Source of the DNA: CANQBR01 sp964641395
GTDB lineage: Bacteria; Bacillota; Negativicutes; Acidaminococcales; Acidaminococcaceae
DNA length: 64,000 bases
Direction of reading: 5' to 3'
Assembly (NCBI GenBank): GCA_964641395.1
Contig: CAZXKQ010000002.1
Span: 1-64,000, forward strand
The notes beneath the pieces are model-generated. The model had not been told where the DNA came from, ran no database searches, and worked only from the letters and a program-made list of their open reading frames with translations. Position 1 is the stretch's first letter, and each line of letters starts with the position of its first letter. The translations under genes and the position numbers were made by a program. Of the stretch, positions 23,742-32,341 are shown piece by piece.

Positions 23742-25033
23742 GTGTCTTTAAAGCCTCCTCCTTGAGATGAGTTAACCACGAAGGAATCCGGATTGCGGGA
23801 GAAGCGGGTCAGGCCGCTGGGCCAAACCTGGGTGTACTTGCCGCTGAGGACGAAGGCCCGCAGATCCGCCTTGCGCAGCACCTCCTGGCCCCCTTCCATG
23901 ATGGGCAGGTCGATGAAGTCGATGATCTCCTGGGCGATGAAGCGGCGGGGCTCGGCGCTGATCAGGGCCTTGAACTCCGCCTTCTTCTCCTGGGTCAGAT
24001 CCCGGCCGAAGAGGACGCCGTAGCCGCCAGCCTCAGATACGTCCTTGAACACCAGTTCGTCAAAGCGGGAGAAGGCGTAGTCCCTATCCTGCTTGTAGTA
24101 CATCAAATAGGTGGGGGCGTTGTGGGTTATGCTGTCCTCTCCCAGGTAGTACTTGATCATGGCCGGTACGAAGTAGTAGATGCCCTTGTCGTCGGCGATG
24201 CCGTTGCCCGGGCTGTTGATGAGGGCCACGTTGCCGGCCCGGTAGGCGCTGATCAAATTAGGCACGCCGATGACGGACTCCGGCAGGAAGGTGAGGGGGT
24301 CCAGGTACTCGTCGCTGATCCGCCGGTAGATGGCCCCCACCCGCATAGGCTTGTCTATGGAACGGTAGTAGACCTGGGAATTCTCCACGTAGAGGTCGCT
24401 GGGCATGGCCAGCACGCTGTGGGTCATCTCCGCCAGGTAGGCGTGCTCGAAGAAGGCGGCGTTGAAGCGGCCCGGGGTGAGGATGACGTTGATGCCGCCG
24501 GTGTTCACATAGTTCATCATCTCCAGGAGCAGGGCGCCGTAGTTGCGGTTGTCGATGACGCTGTACTGGCTGTAGGTCCGGGGAGCCGCCATGCGGCAGA
24601 GCTTGCGGGCGATGAGGGGGTAGGAGGCTCCGGAGGGGATGCGCAGGTTGTCCTCCAGGATGTACCAGTTGCCGTCCTTGGCCTGCACCAGGTCGATGCC
24701 GGCGATGTGGGCGTAGACCTCCTTAGGCGGGGTGATGCCGGCGCACTGGGGCAGGTAGCCCTTGGAGGAAAAGACGAACTCTTCCGGGATCACCTTGTCC
24801 TTGAGGATCTTCTGCTGGTGGTAGATATCCTGCAAAAACATATTGAGGGCGGTGACCCTCTGCACCAGGCCCCGGCTCATAGTGGCAAACTCCTCTGCGG
24901 TTATGACCCGGGGTATAGCGTCAAAGGGGAAGAGCTGTTCGTGGAAGGTGTTGTTCTTGTAGATGCCGAACTTAACACCATAGCGAGCCAAGAGCTTGTT
25001 GATGTCGCCGGCATACTTGATTAAATCCTGCAT
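23723..25033 (-). CDS. Circularly permuted type 2 ATP-grasp protein
   Basis: 436 aa of the DUF404/DUF407 family, predicted ATP-dependent ligases that form peptide-like bonds. Conserved pieces are GIDLVQAKDGNWYILEDNLRIPSG, ILTPGRFNAAFFEH, LINSPGNGIADDKGIYYFVP, and a C-terminal Arg/Asp-rich segment. It is the first gene of the operon with alpha-E and transglutaminase. A promoter followed by a terminator precedes it, so its expression may depend on read-through. Confidence 0.92.
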   Translation of the reverse strand: MQDLIKYAGDINKLLARYGVKFGIYKNNTFHEQLFPFDAIPRVITAEEFATMSRGLVQRVTALNMFLQDIYHQQKILKDKVIPEEFVFSSKGYLPQCAGITPPKEVYAHIAGIDLVQAKDGNWYILEDNLRIPSGASYPLIARKLCRMAAPRTYSQYSVIDNRNYGALLLEMMNYVNTGGINVILTPGRFNAAFFEHAYLAEMTHSVLAMPSDLYVENSQVYYRSIDKPMRVGAIYRRISDEYLDPLTFLPESVIGVPNLISAYRAGNVALINSPGNGIADDKGIYYFVPAMIKYYLGEDSITHNAPTYLMYYKQDRDYAFSRFDELVFKDVSEAGGYGVLFGRDLTQEKKAEFKALISAEPRRFIAQEIIDFIDLPIMEGGQEVLRKADLRAFVLSGKYTQVWPSGLTRFSRNPDSFVVNSSQGGGFKDTWVLSR

Positions 25034-25098
25034 ATCTCTCTACTCCTTTCCTACTCCTTCTCCTTAATTATGTACTATGTTAACCGCCGCTAGCTGTG

Positions 25099-25135
25099 AA
25101 AAAAGGCAAAGGACACACTAGAGACGCCTTTGCCT
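25099..25135 (-). terminator. Terminator in the leader of the ATP-grasp operon
   Basis: Stem AGGCAAAGG/CCTTTGCCT (25104-25112 / 25127-25135), with six T on the minus strand. It lies only 12 bases beyond the -10 of the promoter at 25147-25175 and about 65 bases before the start codon. No other minus-strand gene lies close upstream that would need it. Confidence 0.75.
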
Positions 25136-25146
25136 GCTACAGTTCA

Positions 25147-25175
25147 ATTGTAAACATCTTGTGAATTATAGTCAA
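25147..25175 (-). promoter_or_regulatory. Promoter ahead of the ATP-grasp operon
   Basis: -35 TTGACT (25170-25175), a 17-base spacer and -10 TACAAT (25147-25152) on the minus strand, one of the best matches in the window. Confidence 0.75.
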
Positions 25176-25286
25176 TAGCTTTTTGGATATTTTTTGGCCC
25201 CCTCCCGCAGGGCGGCGGCCCAGGGGGCAGGGGGCGGGAGAAATAGGCCCCCCGGCAGTTAAAAAGGGCCCCGGCTCCCCCTTTTA

Positions 25287-25295
25287 TGGTATAAT
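25287..25295 (+). promoter_or_regulatory. Extended -10 promoter of the MFS gene
   Basis: TGGTATAAT with no evident -35. The ribosome site GGAGGGAGGGG follows before ATG 25320. Confidence 0.6.
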
Positions 25296-25319
25296 GGTAG
25301 CCAAGGAGGGAGGGGAACC

Positions 25320-26552
25320 ATGTCTATATTCGACGAGCGGCCTGGCAGCAAGGCCAACTGGAAGGTCAACCTCCCCGTCCTGTGGCTGGGGGTCTTCCTG
25401 GCCTGCGCCAGCTTTAGCAGCTGCATACCCTTCCTGCCTGTCTATCTGCTAAAAGAACTCCAGGTGGAGCAGGAGCAGGTCCGCTTCTGGAGCGGCCTGG
25501 TCTACGCCATCACCTTCCTAGGCTCCTCCTTGATGGCTCCCTGCTGGGGGGCCCTGGCCGACAGGGTGGGCCAGCGAAAGATGGCCATCAGGGCCGGCTT
25601 CGGCCTCGCCCTCACCTACTGGCTCACCGGCATCTGCCAAAACGAATACCAACTCTTCCTGGTGCGGGCCCTCTGCGGCCTGATCAGCGGCTTCGTCCCT
25701 GCCGCCATGAGCCTGGTCTCCTCCACCCTGCCCCAGGAGCGGCTGGGCTGGGGCATGGGCCTGATGCAGACGGCCGCCGCCAGCGGCAGCATCACCGGCC
25801 CCCTCCTAGGGGGCTATTTGAGCAGCTGGTTCGGCATGCGCATGAGCTTCTTCGTAGGGGCGGTCTTCCTCTCCGTCGCCACCATGCTGGTGGTCTTCCT
25901 GGTCCACGACGTGCCCCTCAGCAAGGAGAGGCAGCGGCAGGCCCTCCACCTCTTCCACGACCTGGGCCTGGCCCTGCGGAACAGGGAGCTGGTCTACACC
26001 ATGGCCATGTTCTTCACAGTGCAGAGCTGCGTCATGCTGGTCCAGCCCCTGATCACCCTCTACGTAGGCCAGCTGATGGGGCGCATGGATGACGCCGCCA
26101 TCAAGATGGCAGGGGTGGTCTTCTCCCTGGCCGGCATCGCCGGCATCCTGGCCGCCCCCTTCTGGGGCAAGCGGGGCCAACGCTTCGGCTATATGCGGAT
26201 CTTCTGCCTGGTCTGCCTAGGGGCGGGCCTGGTAGACCTCTGCCAGGTGGCTGTCAGCAGCGTAGGCCAGTTCGCCCTGGTGCAATTCACCTACGGCCTC
26301 TTTTTAGCCGGGGCCGTGCCCAGCATCAACGCCAATGTGGCCACCATCACCGGCAAGGAGGAGCGGGGCAAGGCCTTCGGCCTCCTCACCAGCGCCCAGC
26401 AGATGGGCGGGGTGGCAGGCCCCATCCTGGGAGGCTTCTTAGGCAACCTGGTGGAGACCCGCTTCGTCTTCGTCTTTATCAGCTGCGTGCTGCTGACTAG
26501 CTCCGCCTATACCTACCTCACCCGGGTCCGGGGCCGGCCTGCCCATCCTTAA
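25320..26552 (+). CDS. MFS transporter, multidrug efflux-like
   Basis: 410 aa, twelve predicted membrane helices. The loop 2-3 motif is GALADRVGQRKMAIRAG, and helix 5 carries the efflux-type motif C (SGSITGPLLGGYLSSWFG), repeated in the second half as GGVAGPILGGFLG. That motif marks proton-driven exporters. The substrate is unknown. It is a single-gene unit with a promoter and a terminator. Confidence 0.9.
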   Translation: MSIFDERPGSKANWKVNLPVLWLGVFLACASFSSCIPFLPVYLLKELQVEQEQVRFWSGLVYAITFLGSSLMAPCWGALADRVGQRKMAIRAGFGLALTYWLTGICQNEYQLFLVRALCGLISGFVPAAMSLVSSTLPQERLGWGMGLMQTAAASGSITGPLLGGYLSSWFGMRMSFFVGAVFLSVATMLVVFLVHDVPLSKERQRQALHLFHDLGLALRNRELVYTMAMFFTVQSCVMLVQPLITLYVGQLMGRMDDAAIKMAGVVFSLAGIAGILAAPFWGKRGQRFGYMRIFCLVCLGAGLVDLCQVAVSSVGQFALVQFTYGLFLAGAVPSINANVATITGKEERGKAFGLLTSAQQMGGVAGPILGGFLGNLVETRFVFVFISCVLLTSSAYTYLTRVRGRPAHP

Positions 26553-26623
26553 CTACGGGCGTCCCCCTCCAGGGCTGCCCAGGCCTGGCCTGCCTCAGCA
26601 CCTGGAACAGCCCCCTAAGAAAG

Positions 26624-26662
26624 AACCCATCTTCAGCCACAGCTGCCGAAGATGGGTTTTGT
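26624..26662. terminator. Terminator between the MFS gene and the ser cluster
   Basis: An 11-bp perfect stem AACCCATCTTC/GAAGATGGGTT (26624-26634 / 26648-26658) followed by TTGTTT. It serves the + strand and probably also the - strand. Confidence 0.8.
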
Positions 26663-26701
26663 TTATCGCTAGTCCTGTAACTAGGTGGCAAGGGCCTGGC
26701 C

Positions 26702-27340
26702 TCAGAGGCCGGCCTGCTCTATGCCGCTGTAGAGGTAGCCCATGTGGAGGGTGCTGTTCAGCAGCACGGCCCGCCACACCCCTGCCTGGCACTCCAGCAC
26801 GTTGATACAGGTGTTGTCCTGCTTCACCTGCCAGAAATGCTCCTGCCCCATGCCTAGCAGGTCGCAGATGATGGCCTTGTTCACCGCGTCGTGGGCCGCC
26901 ACCAGGATGGTCTTGCCCTGGTAGCGGCAGGCGTAGTCCTCAAAGGCGGCCCGCACCCGGCGGCGCACGTCCTCCAGGTTCTCCCCGCCAGGCATCTGCA
27001 CCAGGTGGGGGGCAGTATGCCAGAGCTGGAACTCTCGGGGATAGGCGGCGGCTATGTCCTTAGCCAGAACCCCCTCCCAGGCCCCGTGGTTGATCTCCAG
27101 CAGGCGCTCATCGGTTTCCACTGCCAGGCCGTGGAAGTCCGCGCAGAGCTTACAGGTGAGGAGGGAGCGCTGGAGGGGGCTGGAGACGGCCCCTTCCAAG
27201 GGCACTTCCCGCAGGCCTGCGGCCAGCAGGCGGCCCTGCTCTAAGCCCCTAGGGCTGAGGGGGGTATCCTCCTGGCCCTGGTAGCGGCCTTCGATATTCC
27301 AGGTGGTCTCCCCGTGGCGCACAAGGATGATGCGGACCAT
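26702..27340 (-). CDS. Histidine phosphatase family protein, possible phosphoserine phosphatase
   Basis: 212 aa. The phosphohistidine motif LVRHGETTWN is at about 5-14, the phosphate-pocket Arg in SPLQRS, and the second catalytic His in VAAHDAVNKAI. It is not a glycolytic mutase by length. It sits 3 bp after serA in a serC-serA cluster. Because serine synthesis needs phosphoserine phosphatase and no classical SerB is here, it may be the metal-independent type known from Hydrogenobacter. That role is inferred. Alternatives are an alpha-ribazole phosphatase or a general phosphatase. Confidence 0.85.
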   Translation of the reverse strand: MVRIILVRHGETTWNIEGRYQGQEDTPLSPRGLEQGRLLAAGLREVPLEGAVSSPLQRSLLTCKLCADFHGLAVETDERLLEINHGAWEGVLAKDIAAAYPREFQLWHTAPHLVQMPGGENLEDVRRRVRAAFEDYACRYQGKTILVAAHDAVNKAIICDLLGMGQEHFWQVKQDNTCINVLECQAGVWRAVLLNSTLHMGYLYSGIEQAGL

Positions 27341-27343
27341 GGC

Positions 27344-28939
27344 CTAGTCCTCGCAGTTGATCAGCTTCACATCGAGAATGCCCTGGATGCCCCGCAGCCG
27401 CAGCATGATATCGTTGGGTATGTCGTCCCCCACGGCGATAGCCATGATGTTGGTGCCCCGGCCGGCCTTGGCGCTGCCCACCTGCATGCCGTTGATATTA
27501 ATCCCTGCGCTGCCTAAGATGGTGGCTATCTGGCCTATCATGTTAGGCTGGTCGATGTGGGGGGCCAGCAACAGGTAGCCCTCCGGCTTAAAGTCCACCC
27601 GGTAGCCGTCGATCTCCACGATCTTGGCCTCCTTGCCGTCGAAGAGGGTGCCTACCAGCACGTGATCACCCTTCTGGGTGTGGATGGTGGCGGTGACGGC
27701 GGTGGAGAAGTAGCCGGTCTTGTGGGACTTGCTCTCCTTGACGTTCAGGTTGCGCTTCTTGGCCATGGCAGGGGCGTTGACGAAGTTCACCGTGTCCTGC
27801 AGGATGGGATTCAGCAGGCCTTTTAAGAAGGCCGTGGTCAGGGCCTGGGTCTCCGTCTGGGCCAGGTCGCCGGTGTATTCCACCTCCACGTCGCTAATAG
27901 GGGCGTCGGTTAGGTAGATGCCCAGGGTGCCCATCCGCTCCGCCAGCTTGAAGTAGGGGGCGATGACGGTGGCCACGCTCTTGGGTATGGGGGCCATGTT
28001 CACCGCCGTCATCACCGGCCGCCCCTCCAGGGCGTCGATAACCCCGTAGGCCACGTCTACGGCCACCCCGATCTGGGCCTCCACGGTGCTGGCTCCCAGG
28101 TGGGGGGTCTGTACCACGTTAGCCAGGCCTAGGAAGGGGTTGTCTTCCTTCTTCAAGGGCTCGTGGGGATAGACGTCGATGGCGGCTCCGGCGATCTTGC
28201 CGCTCTTCAGGCCGGCGGCGATGGCCGCCGGATCCATGCAGCCGCCCCTGGCGCAGTTGACGATCCGCACCCCGTCCTTCATCTTGGCGATGGCGGCGGC
28301 GTTCAACATCTCCCGGGTCTCGTTGGTGAGGGGGGTGTGGATGGTGATGTAGTCGGACTTAGCCAGCAGGGTGTCGAAGTCTACCAGCTCCACCCCTACC
28401 TGGCGGCCCCTCTCCTCGGTGATGTAGGGGTCGTAGCCGATGGTGGTCATCTCCATGGCCTGCATCCGCCTGGCCACCCGGCTGCCGATCCGGCCAACGC
28501 CGATGATGCCCAGGGTCTTGCCCTGTACCTGGATGCCGTCAAAGCTCTTCCTGTCCCACTTGCCCTCCTGCATGGACTGGTGGGCCTGGGGTATGTGGCG
28601 GGTCATGCTCATCATCAGGGCGATGGTGTGCTCGGTGGCGGCGATGGTGTTGCCCTCAGGGGCGTTGAGCACCACGATGCCCCGGGCGGTGGCGGCGGGG
28701 ATGTTGATGTTGTCCACCCCCACTCCGGCCCTGCCGATGACCTTCAACTTGGCAGCCGCGTCGATAATCTCCTTCGTGACCTTGGTCTGGGACCGGGTCA
28801 CCAGTCCGTCGTAGTCGCCGATGCACTGTACCAGCTGCTCCGGCGTCATATTAGTCTTCACATCTACGTCAAAATGCTGTTTCAGCAGGGCTACGCCCTT
28901 CTCGCTCACATCGTCCGAAACCAAAATCTTATAGGCCAT
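27344..28939 (-). CDS. serA: D-3-phosphoglycerate dehydrogenase SerA
   Basis: 531 aa, the long form. It oxidises 3-phosphoglycerate in the first step of serine synthesis. The NAD motif is GIIGVGRIGSRVA. The catalytic Arg lies in NCARGGCMD, with the Glu in VYPHEPL and the His in TPHLGAST. An allosteric substrate-binding domain and a C-terminal ACT domain (IDQPNMIGQIATILGSAGIN) follow. The start is ATG 28939 after AGGAGGAAGG; six more codons upstream are open but precede the ribosome site. serC lies upstream. Confidence 0.96.
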   Translation of the reverse strand: MAYKILVSDDVSEKGVALLKQHFDVDVKTNMTPEQLVQCIGDYDGLVTRSQTKVTKEIIDAAAKLKVIGRAGVGVDNINIPAATARGIVVLNAPEGNTIAATEHTIALMMSMTRHIPQAHQSMQEGKWDRKSFDGIQVQGKTLGIIGVGRIGSRVARRMQAMEMTTIGYDPYITEERGRQVGVELVDFDTLLAKSDYITIHTPLTNETREMLNAAAIAKMKDGVRIVNCARGGCMDPAAIAAGLKSGKIAGAAIDVYPHEPLKKEDNPFLGLANVVQTPHLGASTVEAQIGVAVDVAYGVIDALEGRPVMTAVNMAPIPKSVATVIAPYFKLAERMGTLGIYLTDAPISDVEVEYTGDLAQTETQALTTAFLKGLLNPILQDTVNFVNAPAMAKKRNLNVKESKSHKTGYFSTAVTATIHTQKGDHVLVGTLFDGKEAKIVEIDGYRVDFKPEGYLLLAPHIDQPNMIGQIATILGSAGININGMQVGSAKAGRGTNIMAIAVGDDIPNDIMLRLRGIQGILDVKLINCED

Positions 28940-28996
28940 GTTCCTTCCTCCTCCCAATAACTCCCTAGGGTACCGCTCATCGCCTGGGCAGGGGCC

Positions 28997-30070
28997 TCAG
29001 CCGTGCTGCTGCTGGTAAGTCTTCATAAAGTCCGCCAAGGCCTGGCAGGCCTCGTAGGGTACGGCGTTGTAACAGCTGGCCCGGCAGCCGCCTACCAGCC
29101 TGTGGCCCCCTATGCCTACAAAGCCCTGGGCCTTGCCCTGGGCCACGAAGTCCTTTTCCAGGGCCGGGGTGGCCAGGTTGAAGGTGATATTCATGCGGGA
29201 GCGGTAGGGCTTTTGGGCATGGCCCCTGTAGAAGCCGCCGCTGCCGTCGATTACGTCGTACAGCAGCTGGGCCTTGGCTATGTTCCGCTGCTCCGCCGCC
29301 CTTACGCCCCCCTGGTCCTCCAGGTAGCGGAGGGTCTTGTTAAGCATGTAGATGCAGAAGACCGGCGGGGTGTTGTAGAGGGAGTCGTTAGCCGCAAAGG
29401 TGCTGTACCTCAACATGGTAGGCAGGTCCTGCCTGGCCTGGGCCAGGAATTCATCCTTGATAATGGCCACCACCACCCCTGCCGGGGCCAGGTTCTTCTG
29501 GGCACCGGCGTAGATCAGGTCGAACTTGGAGACGTCCACCGGCCGGCTTAAAATGTCGCTGGACATGTCGCAGACCACCGGCACGGGAAAGTCGGGAAAG
29601 GCAGGCCACTCAGTGCCGTAGATAGTGTTGTTGCTGGTGATGTGGACGTAGTCCGTGTCCGGCTGCCAGGTGAAGCTGCTGGGTATGTAGCTGTGGTCCA
29701 GGTCTGCGCTGGAGGCGGCTTCGTAGGCGGGGCCGTAGTACTTGGCCTCGGCCATGGCCTTCTTGGCCCAGACGCCGGTATTGACGTAGGCCGCCTTCCG
29801 GCGGAGGAAGTTGGCCGCGCTCATCAAGAACTGGGTGCTGCCCCCTCCCTGGAGGAAGAGGATGTGGTAGTTCTCAGGAACGCCCAGCAGCTGCCGCAAC
29901 AGGGCCTTGGTCTCGGCGTGGAGGGCGGCGTACTCGCTGCTGCGGTGGCTGATCTCCACGATGCTCATGCCTGTGTGGGCGTAATCGGTGAACTCAGCCT
30001 GCACCGCCTCTAGGACGGGCAGGGGCAGGGCGCTGGGGCCGGCGTTAAAATTATAAGCTCTCTTAGTCAT
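28997..30070 (-). CDS. serC: Phosphoserine aminotransferase SerC
   Basis: 357 aa class V aminotransferase that converts 3-phosphohydroxypyruvate to phosphoserine. It starts NFNAGPSALPLPVLE, as in the family. The PLP lysine lies in YAGAQKNLAPAGV. The C-terminal part has the GIGGHRLVGGCRASCYNA motif. It is the first gene of the cluster. Confidence 0.96.
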   Translation of the reverse strand: MTKRAYNFNAGPSALPLPVLEAVQAEFTDYAHTGMSIVEISHRSSEYAALHAETKALLRQLLGVPENYHILFLQGGGSTQFLMSAANFLRRKAAYVNTGVWAKKAMAEAKYYGPAYEAASSADLDHSYIPSSFTWQPDTDYVHITSNNTIYGTEWPAFPDFPVPVVCDMSSDILSRPVDVSKFDLIYAGAQKNLAPAGVVVAIIKDEFLAQARQDLPTMLRYSTFAANDSLYNTPPVFCIYMLNKTLRYLEDQGGVRAAEQRNIAKAQLLYDVIDGSGGFYRGHAQKPYRSRMNITFNLATPALEKDFVAQGKAQGFVGIGGHRLVGGCRASCYNAVPYEACQALADFMKTYQQQHG

Positions 30071-30152
30071 AGGGCATGCTCCTTCGTACCTTCCAACCCC
30101 TGCCTGGGGCAGGGCCTAGGCTGGACAGGGCCAGTCTGTAGGGGATACGTTA

Positions 30153-30180
30153 ATCTTAGCATATTACAGGCAATAGTCAA
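30153..30180 (-). promoter_or_regulatory. Promoter of the ser cluster
   Basis: -35 TTGACT (30175-30180), a 16-base spacer and -10 TAAGAT (30153-30158) on the minus strand. Confidence 0.6.
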
Positions 30181-30216
30181 GATTTTATTTTCCATGCTAT
30201 AGAACCTCCTGGGGCC

Positions 30217-30501
30217 TTGCTGCGTCAGCCCTACCCTAGGCTGCGGGGCGGCCCCTTCCATCCAAGAGTTTTGCCTTTGCCTGTCACTAAAGTTGCGCAG
30301 AAAGATAAACAACTCCGCCGGGAAAAGGAGCGGCTGTACTATGTGCTGCGAACCCGGCTGGCCAACATCAACTTCCATGTGCTAGTAGAGGCAGACTACG
30401 CCGACAAGGAAAGGCTTGATTATCTCCAAAGCATAAATTTATTGTTAAAAGATGGCGTAAAATATCTAGGGGCTGATCTAGGTCTAGCCAAACCTGCCTA
30501 A
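30217..30501 (+). CDS. Possible small helical protein
   Basis: Up to 94 codons from TTG; a shorter TTG start near 30268 is equally possible. The last 70 residues are helical and charged (KDKQLRREKERLYYVL, LQSINLLLKDGVKYLG), protein-like and loosely reminiscent of Spo0E-type small phosphatases, but the Spo0E signature is not clear. The ribosome site is weak. It is more AT-rich than its neighbours. Confidence 0.3.
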   Translation: MLRQPYPRLRGGPFHPRVLPLPVTKVAQKDKQLRREKERLYYVLRTRLANINFHVLVEADYADKERLDYLQSINLLLKDGVKYLGADLGLAKPA

Positions 30502-30651
30502 CTTGTAAGCCCCACCCGCCCCTCTTTAGTCTGCGCATTAACTCTAAAAGGCCCCTAATCCTTTGCAGAGCAACGCCTTTGGGCTACTAAGCAGGGGTTT
30601 GTTTTTTACCTAAATCCACAGTGATATCATCGAAAGAAAGTAAGCCTTAAC

Positions 30652-30778
30652 GAAAAAGTCCCTGGAAAAAGTTGTGACTTTCGTCGAAAACTCCCTTGAA
30701 AAAACTTCAATTTTCCCAAAAACTCCCTTGAAAAATATGCGACTTTCCCAAAAACTCCCTTGAAAAAATTGCGGTTTT
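30652..30778 (+). repeat. Four tandem 32-33-bp repeats upstream of the DUF4143 ATPase gene
   Basis: Imperfect direct repeats with core CTCCCTTGAAAAA, anchored at 30658, 30691, 30723 and 30755, so the period is 33, 32 and 32 bp, about three helical turns. The second half of each unit is looser (TGCGACTTTCCC-like). The last unit supplies the -35 (TTGAAA) of the promoter that follows. Confidence 0.8.
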
Positions 30779-30787
30779 AGGTATAAT
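30760..30787 (+). promoter_or_regulatory. Promoter of the DUF4143 ATPase gene
   Basis: -35 TTGAAA (30760-30765, inside the last repeat), a 16-base spacer and a perfect -10 TATAAT (30782-30787). Confidence 0.65.
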
Positions 30788-30821
30788 AAGACTATAATCT
30801 ACAGTGGGAGGCTCACCCGCC

Positions 30822-32141
30822 GTGCTAAAGAGGAAGATAGAGGAGCGTCTTTTAGCTTGGAAAAACACCAGCGGGCACAAACCCTTACTAATTAAGGGCT
30901 GCCGTCAGTGTGGTAAGACTTTCTCAGTGTTGGACTTTGCCAAAAAGAACTACAAGCATGTAGTGTATCTGAATTTCTATGAAAATCCCGCCTACGCTTC
31001 CGCCTTTAACGATGCCCTGGAAGTTGACCATGTAGTCATGCTCCTGTCGGCCCTGCTAGGCAGCAAGGCGGTCTTTAGTGCCGGTGAAACCGTCTTAGTG
31101 CTGGATGAAATCCAAGAATGCCCTGAGGCCCGTACCGCTCTCAAGTTCTTTTATCTAGACGGACGCTATGATGTAATAGGGACCGGCTCCCTCTTGGGAG
31201 TAAAGGGCTATGGCAAAGAGCCTAGGTCCATCCCCGTGGGGGCGGAAACCGTACTGGATATGTACCCGCTAGACTTTGAAGAATTCCTGTGGGCCTGCGG
31301 CCTTACCCCGCCCCTAATAGCCTTGTTGCAAAAATATTTGGCAGAAGAAGCACCCGTCCCAGCAGCCCTGCACCAACGTATGCGGCAGTTGCTCTTACAG
31401 TACGTAGTGGTGGGGGGTATGCCGGAAGCCGTGCAGACCTTCATCGATAGCAAACAGATAGCCCAGGTCTTAGCCGTTCAAAGAGACATTGTCCGCTCCT
31501 ACGAAGATGATATGGTAAAATACGCTGATAAGAAGGATAGGAGCAATATCAAAGAGTGTTTCCAGTCCATACCTAGGCAGCTGAGTAAAGAGAACAAAAA
31601 ATTTCAATATACCGTAGTAAAAAAGGGGGCTAGCGGGGCCAAGTATGCGGGCAGCCTGCAATGGTTGGAGGATGCCGGCCTGATTACCCGCTGTTATAAT
31701 CTCTCCACCCCTCAGCTGCCCTTGGACGGAAACGCCCAGGACCACATCTTCAAAGTTTATATGGGGGACTGCGGCCTCTTTCTCAGCATGTTGGAAGACG
31801 GAACCCAGTACGACGTTTTACAAGGCAGGCTTTCCGCTTACAAAGGGGCTATTTTCGAAAACCTAATAGCTGACGTCTTTGCTAAGATGGGGCGTAAATT
31901 ATACTATTTTCACAAGGACAGCGGGCTAGAAGTTGACTTCGTGATACGCTACTGCGGCCAATGTACCCTGGTGGAAGTCAAGTCCGGCACGGGGAATGCT
32001 AAGAGCGTGAGAAACATCTTAGCCCAGCCTGAGCGTTACCAAGTCCGCCAAGCTATTAAGCTGGGAGACCACAATATCGGCAGGTCAGGAGCTATCCTCA
32101 CCCTCCCCCTCTACCTAGCCTTTTTGCTCCGGGCCCTGTAG
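30822..32141 (+). CDS. AAA ATPase with DUF4143 domain (COG1373 family)
   Basis: 439 aa from GTG 30822, placed after GGGAGG; the frame is open six codons further up. Walker A is KGCRQCGKTFS and Walker B is VLVLDEIQE. The C-terminal DUF4143 half has a PD-(D/E)xK-like nuclease core (GAIFENLIAD, EVDFVIRY, TLVEVKSG). These proteins are widespread as stand-alone genes in anaerobes and their role is unknown. Base composition is lower in GC than in the flanking genes, suggesting acquisition. Confidence 0.9.
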   Translation: MLKRKIEERLLAWKNTSGHKPLLIKGCRQCGKTFSVLDFAKKNYKHVVYLNFYENPAYASAFNDALEVDHVVMLLSALLGSKAVFSAGETVLVLDEIQECPEARTALKFFYLDGRYDVIGTGSLLGVKGYGKEPRSIPVGAETVLDMYPLDFEEFLWACGLTPPLIALLQKYLAEEAPVPAALHQRMRQLLLQYVVVGGMPEAVQTFIDSKQIAQVLAVQRDIVRSYEDDMVKYADKKDRSNIKECFQSIPRQLSKENKKFQYTVVKKGASGAKYAGSLQWLEDAGLITRCYNLSTPQLPLDGNAQDHIFKVYMGDCGLFLSMLEDGTQYDVLQGRLSAYKGAIFENLIADVFAKMGRKLYYFHKDSGLEVDFVIRYCGQCTLVEVKSGTGNAKSVRNILAQPERYQVRQAIKLGDHNIGRSGAILTLPLYLAFLLRAL

Positions 32142-32245
32142 GCCGGCCCTCCCACCCTGCGGGTCTGGGGACTCCTTCTCCGGGTATGAACTTAGCTCTA
32201 ACCCTACTGTTTTCTGCAAAAGTAAAATATTTGTAAAATAGCGCA

Positions 32246-32274
32246 TTGTCAATTACCTATGATTGTGGTATCAT
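32246..32274 (+). promoter_or_regulatory. Promoter of the second solute-binding lipoprotein
   Basis: -35 TTGTCA (32246-32251), a 17-base spacer and -10 TATCAT (32269-32274). The leader to the ATG at 32413 is about 130 bases, long enough for a regulatory RNA. Confidence 0.7.
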
Positions 32275-32330
32275 GTTAGCTGTAGGGCTGTGGCCTCTAG
32301 GGGCCCGGCCTGGAGATAGTGAGCCCAGTC

Positions 32331-32341
32331 AGCTTGCACGG
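32331..32341 (+). promoter_or_regulatory. Leader motif shared with the first lipoprotein gene
   Basis: AGCTTGCACGG, identical to 19819-19829. It is followed after ten bases by CTTAG, a short CTTAGG/CCTAGG hairpin and GATGC. A GATCCC/GGGATC pair could close the region. Confidence 0.45.

Noticed and set aside
30067..30378. Minus-strand 103-codon frame overlapping the serC promoter
   Set aside because: It runs through the predicted -35 and -10 of serC, and its sequence is low-complexity and protein-unlike.
30652..30778. CRISPR array
   Set aside because: The units are contiguous, AT-rich and imperfect, with no distinct spacers, and no cas genes are nearby. They are promoter repeats.
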